Assembly: GCA_034003955.1 (NCBI GenBank)
Contig: JAVEXO010000011.1
Coordinates: 1-64,000 of the forward strand
From: SZUA-370 sp034003955
Lineage (GTDB): Bacteria; Spirochaetota; Spirochaetia; Treponematales; UBA12059
Reading direction: 5' to 3'
Length of the DNA: 64,000 nt
Part shown: positions 61,234 through 64,000 of the stretch, piece by piece
How the letters are laid out: each line of letters starts with the position of its first letter
Numbering within the stretch: position 1 is the first letter of the stretch
Notes under the pieces: generated by a model
What the model was told of the DNA's origin: nothing
Database searches by the model: none
What the model saw: only the letters and a program-made list of their open reading frames with translations
Made by a program: the position numbers and the translations under genes

Positions 61234-62367
61234 CTATCCCGTATAGGTGATGGCATTGCCGACCGAACTGAGCTCGGCCATGCCGTAAGCCTCTTCTGAA
61301 AACAAGCCTTTGCTCTCGACGGCTAGCACTATTGGTTCAACGAGTTCTCGACTGACTATGAGATCGCAAATCTCACGGGCGTTTGAGGCATTTGAGACCC
61401 CCTCGTTGTCGAGGCTGTATTGTCGCCTGGCCATGGGCACGACGGTGGCCCCGCCCGCTCCAATATCCATGGCGACACGGACAAATTTGCCCACGCTCCC
61501 CTCCTCCGCCACTATAGACAGACAGGCCAGGGCCGATTCAGGGAGTTTCTGCCCTTCCCGTATCTTTCTCGGTTTAGTAGCCGTAAAACGCCGCCATTCA
61601 CTCGAACCGCGCAGTTCATCCAAGGCCGATATGACCTGTTCCATAGAAGCCGCGTGGCTTCTCTTTCCACTCCTGACGCGGAGGTTGACGGCATAGGCCC
61701 GTACATCAAAACGGTATATAAAACCCTGCCCGGGCCTGTCGAGCCTTGCCTTGTGTACAGCCACACCTTCAAGCAGGTTTGCATCTCGCTCGGGCACCAC
61801 AAAGTAAAGGATCTCTTTATCCAAGGGTATTGTAATACGAAGAAGACCTAGTTTATTCCGTAGGCCCATGCCTTCACCATAGGATATGACAGGAACGCAA
61901 AGGCCCATCTCGAGTATTGTTTGAGCCAGAGCCTCTCCCATGCCGCGCTGGACAATACAGCACAGAGCCGTATGCTTCTCTAAAGGCTTGCTACGGGAGG
62001 CGTCCAGGATCGTTGAGCTCAAGCGTTCCATATTGTAGGACGGCTCAAAAGGATACATAAGTTCTACAGTCTCGGCAAAGATGGTGCCCCGGCCGGGCAA
62101 GTAAAGGTCGGCAGCCTCAGCCAGACGACGAGCCGCATCGGCCTCAGCCGCAGCTGGTACATAGAAACGATACAACTCTGAGCGTGATTCTGAAAGATCA
62201 GTGTGAGAACCTATGCCAAAGAGCCCCGAACGCTCGACAAGAGAAACCTGCTTGCCCCGCTGCATGAATGCCTCAGGGATGACCATGTCGGAGAGAGCCT
62301 CCTCTATCGTGGCCGACAGCCTTGAATCGGCGACACAGGTTATCTTGGAAAGTAGTGTGCGTGTCAT
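61234..62367 (-). CDS. P-II-like repeat protein, partner of DUF1538
   Basis: 377 residues. It appears to contain two or three tandem ferredoxin-like P-II-type units: one ending GRGTIFAETVELMY (about residue 95), a second from LCCIVQRGMGEALAQTILE to GQGFIYRFDVRAYAV (about 135-225), and a third near the C-terminus (VAMDIGAGGATVVPMARRQ). The link to P-II signalling proteins is inferred from this pattern and from its place next to DUF1538, which is often accompanied by P-II-like genes. AGGAG six bases before the ATG; starts nine bases after the DUF1538 stop. Confidence 0.65.
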   Translation of the reverse strand: MTRTLLSKITCVADSRLSATIEEALSDMVIPEAFMQRGKQVSLVERSGLFGIGSHTDLSESRSELYRFYVPAAAEADAARRLAEAADLYLPGRGTIFAETVELMYPFEPSYNMERLSSTILDASRSKPLEKHTALCCIVQRGMGEALAQTILEMGLCVPVISYGEGMGLRNKLGLLRITIPLDKEILYFVVPERDANLLEGVAVHKARLDRPGQGFIYRFDVRAYAVNLRVRSGKRSHAASMEQVISALDELRGSSEWRRFTATKPRKIREGQKLPESALACLSIVAEEGSVGKFVRVAMDIGAGGATVVPMARRQYSLDNEGVSNASNAREICDLIVSRELVEPIVLAVESKGLFSEEAYGMAELSSVGNAITYTG

Positions 62368-62376
62368 CGTCTTCTC

Positions 62377-64000
62377 CTAATCCGCTATCGCTTCGAATAC
62401 CGTCTTGGCGCGATACGACTTCCAGAGACCTGATGCCAGAACCGCTACCACCGGGAACACGCTCGCCGCCGCGACAACGCCGAAGCTGGCCGTCATACCC
62501 CCTCGCCCACCTATGCCAAGACTCGTGGCTATGACCAAGGGTACGGTGATAGGGCCCGTGGTGACACCGGCCGAATCCCATGCTATGGCGGCAAACTCCT
62601 CTGAGGAGAAGGCCGTCAGAAGGAGAGCCACGGCGTATGGTATACCCAGCACCCACGACAGTTGAAGCCCAAACATGATAGACGAGAAACCAGCCACCAG
62701 GCCTGCACCCACTCCTAAAGCCACCATGAATACCAGAGCGGATCGCTTATAGGTTCCCGTTGTCATCTCTTCCACGGTAACTCCAAGAGCCGCCAGGGAG
62801 GGTTCGGCCAGGGTTGCGCCAAAACCGAGTATGAAGACGAAGACGAGGACGGCTACGAGTCCCGCATACTGCCCCCATGCGTCGAAGACTGCTCGTTCCA
62901 CCGGCACGTAGCGATACACGCCAGAATTCTCGTCATACCTGGATCTATCGAAGGGTACGGCTTCTGGTCCGTCACGACCGTCCTTCCATATATATTCAGC
63001 CCCGCCCTCGGTACCCGCGGCCTTAAAGATCTGGTTCTCGCTAACATCCTTAAGCAGGAGAGCCTTGTCCAGGCGTGCCGTCCGCTCATAGGCCTTAGGC
63101 AGGTTGGTACCGGCCTGCTTTCCTAGTGCCGACAAGCCGTTCTCCATGCCAAAGCCGAAGAAAAACATACCTATGACGGCGAATGCGAGGCCTAGAAACA
63201 TCTCGTCAACGTCTTTAAGACGGTCCTTGAGCAGGAAGACAAGGGTGACGATGAGCACCAAGGCCAAGGGAAGGACAGACTTGAGGGCCGCCATGGCGTT
63301 ATCGCGTAGCCTGGCTGCCAGGCTCATCGCCTTAATGGATTCTTGGTTGTCCTCGTACAATGCCTCGTCGGGGAACAAGACAACAAAGTCGGATGCAGCA
63401 AGTGAACCCGAATCCACCGCCTTGATGGCCAGGCTCAGCAAGGCCGACTCAGAGCCGGCTACGAATACCGCCTGTTTCCGGTTGTCATCAGAAAAAAACG
63501 TAGAGGCGCTACCTGCCTCTGGAACCAGGGGGAGAAGAAGCGCGGAGAGAGCAAACACGGCGGCTACAGGCAGAGCCGAAGCCAGGGTAACGACGCCTAG
63601 CCCACTCGAGACGCCGCTTTTTGAGCCAACGATCTTGGATACGCCTATGCCGAGAGCTATGACGAGCGGCACCGTAACAGGGCCGGTCGTGACACCTCCG
63701 GTATCCCAGGCTAGTCCAGCCACAGCCTTCAAGTTGGGATCCGCATCGAAGAGGAATCCTATGGCAACCAGAATAGGAATAATTACGAATATAAACGGCT
63801 TGAGGGGCCAGCTGTACATGAATCTAAAAACACCAAGCACCACGGCCAGGCCTACTCCGGCGGCTACTGCCGCGACGAGCCAGGGGGAGCCTCTGTTGAG
63901 TAGCAGGTACAAAAGCGGCGTCGACCATGGACGTGCGGCCCCGCCCTGAAGCTTTAAAATGCCAATGGCGGGTTCGGCCAGAGTAGCGGTAGCCCCGAGC
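62377..64000 (-). CDS. DUF1538 membrane protein (5' partial)
   Basis: At least 540 residues; the frame is open to the window end and its first visible residues (GATATLAEPAIGILKL) are part of a DUF1538 repeat, so the start lies outside. The protein has two such repeats, each with a LAEP motif and a later WDTGGVTTGPVTVPLVIALG / WDSAGVTTGPITVPLVIATS motif, joined by a soluble loop. About 12 membrane helices are present. Family function is unknown; the duplicated architecture is transporter-like. Operon with the P-II-like gene. Confidence 0.88.
   Translation of the reverse strand, partial: LGATATLAEPAIGILKLQGGAARPWSTPLLYLLLNRGSPWLVAAVAAGVGLAVVLGVFRFMYSWPLKPFIFVIIPILVAIGFLFDADPNLKAVAGLAWDTGGVTTGPVTVPLVIALGIGVSKIVGSKSGVSSGLGVVTLASALPVAAVFALSALLLPLVPEAGSASTFFSDDNRKQAVFVAGSESALLSLAIKAVDSGSLAASDFVVLFPDEALYEDNQESIKAMSLAARLRDNAMAALKSVLPLALVLIVTLVFLLKDRLKDVDEMFLGLAFAVIGMFFFGFGMENGLSALGKQAGTNLPKAYERTARLDKALLLKDVSENQIFKAAGTEGGAEYIWKDGRDGPEAVPFDRSRYDENSGVYRYVPVERAVFDAWGQYAGLVAVLVFVFILGFGATLAEPSLAALGVTVEEMTTGTYKRSALVFMVALGVGAGLVAGFSSIMFGLQLSWVLGIPYAVALLLTAFSSEEFAAIAWDSAGVTTGPITVPLVIATSLGIGGRGGMTASFGVVAAASVFPVVAVLASGLWKSYRAKTVFEAIAD

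Overview
The window looks like a chromosomal segment of a spirochaete, most likely Treponema-like. The grounds are a DUF3798 substrate-binding lipoprotein with an ABC transporter and a DUF6672-type partner, a high density of chemotaxis, cyclic-nucleotide and SpoIIE-phosphatase signalling genes, heavy use of ATA for isoleucine at moderate GC, and anaerobic redox genes (a tungsten-type aldehyde:ferredoxin oxidoreductase and an aldo/keto reductase with ferredoxin-like cysteines). No rRNA, CRISPR array, integrase or transposase was seen. The genus is inferred from gene content only.

Layout. 0-1.4 kb: NusG-domain-II protein (cut by the window start), an ECF-S-like Gx transporter and a membrane partner. 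1.5-6.9 kb: a chemoreceptor converging on a Ktr/Trk potassium-uptake operon. 6.9-9.9 kb: a three-gene redox cluster (NTF2-like, SDR, FAD oxidoreductase). 10-12.5 kb: leuS. 12.6-18.2 kb: an ABC importer whose binding-protein gene is separated from the rest by a terminator. 18.3-24.1 kb: aldo/keto reductase, TraB-like protein, TPR lipoprotein and an unknown exported protein. 24.2-27 kb: a PAS-GAF-GGDEF cyclase split by an apparent frameshift, a ferredoxin and a dihydroorotate-dehydrogenase-like protein. 27-31.3 kb: a compact partner-switching cassette (two PP2C phosphatases, STAS antagonist, anti-sigma-type kinase). 31.4-42 kb: acyl-CoA ligase, adenylate cyclase, sensor kinase, an over-long GlmS, PspC-like, cNMP-binding and nitroreductase genes. 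42-48 kb: AT-hook protein, hybrid sensor kinase, a degenerate kinase remnant with an in-frame TGA, DinB, DUF72 and DUF2200 genes.

48.3-58.9 kb is the accessory part. It holds an operon of a DUF499 P-loop ATPase, a DUF3780 protein and a DUF1156 DNA methyltransferase, followed by a separately promoted Fic protein overlapping a PLD/SNF2-type helicase. DUF499, DUF3780 and DUF1156 proteins are known to co-occur in anti-phage islands. Here the methyltransferase carries an internal AT-rich block that keeps the reading frame, which suggests a swapped domain. The module ends in a perfect bidirectional terminator flanked on one side by tRNA-Leu(CAG) and on the other by an inverted 21-base copy of that tRNA's 3' end. 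After it come an aldehyde:ferredoxin oxidoreductase, a P-II-like protein and a DUF1538 membrane protein that runs off the window.

A recurrent regulatory theme is visible. At least seven genes lacking a Shine-Dalgarno sequence have a well-spaced -35/-10 pair whose -10 box lies only 6-11 bases before the start codon, so their mRNAs are predicted to be leaderless or nearly so. Genes inside operons instead have clear GGAG-type sites or 4-base overlaps.
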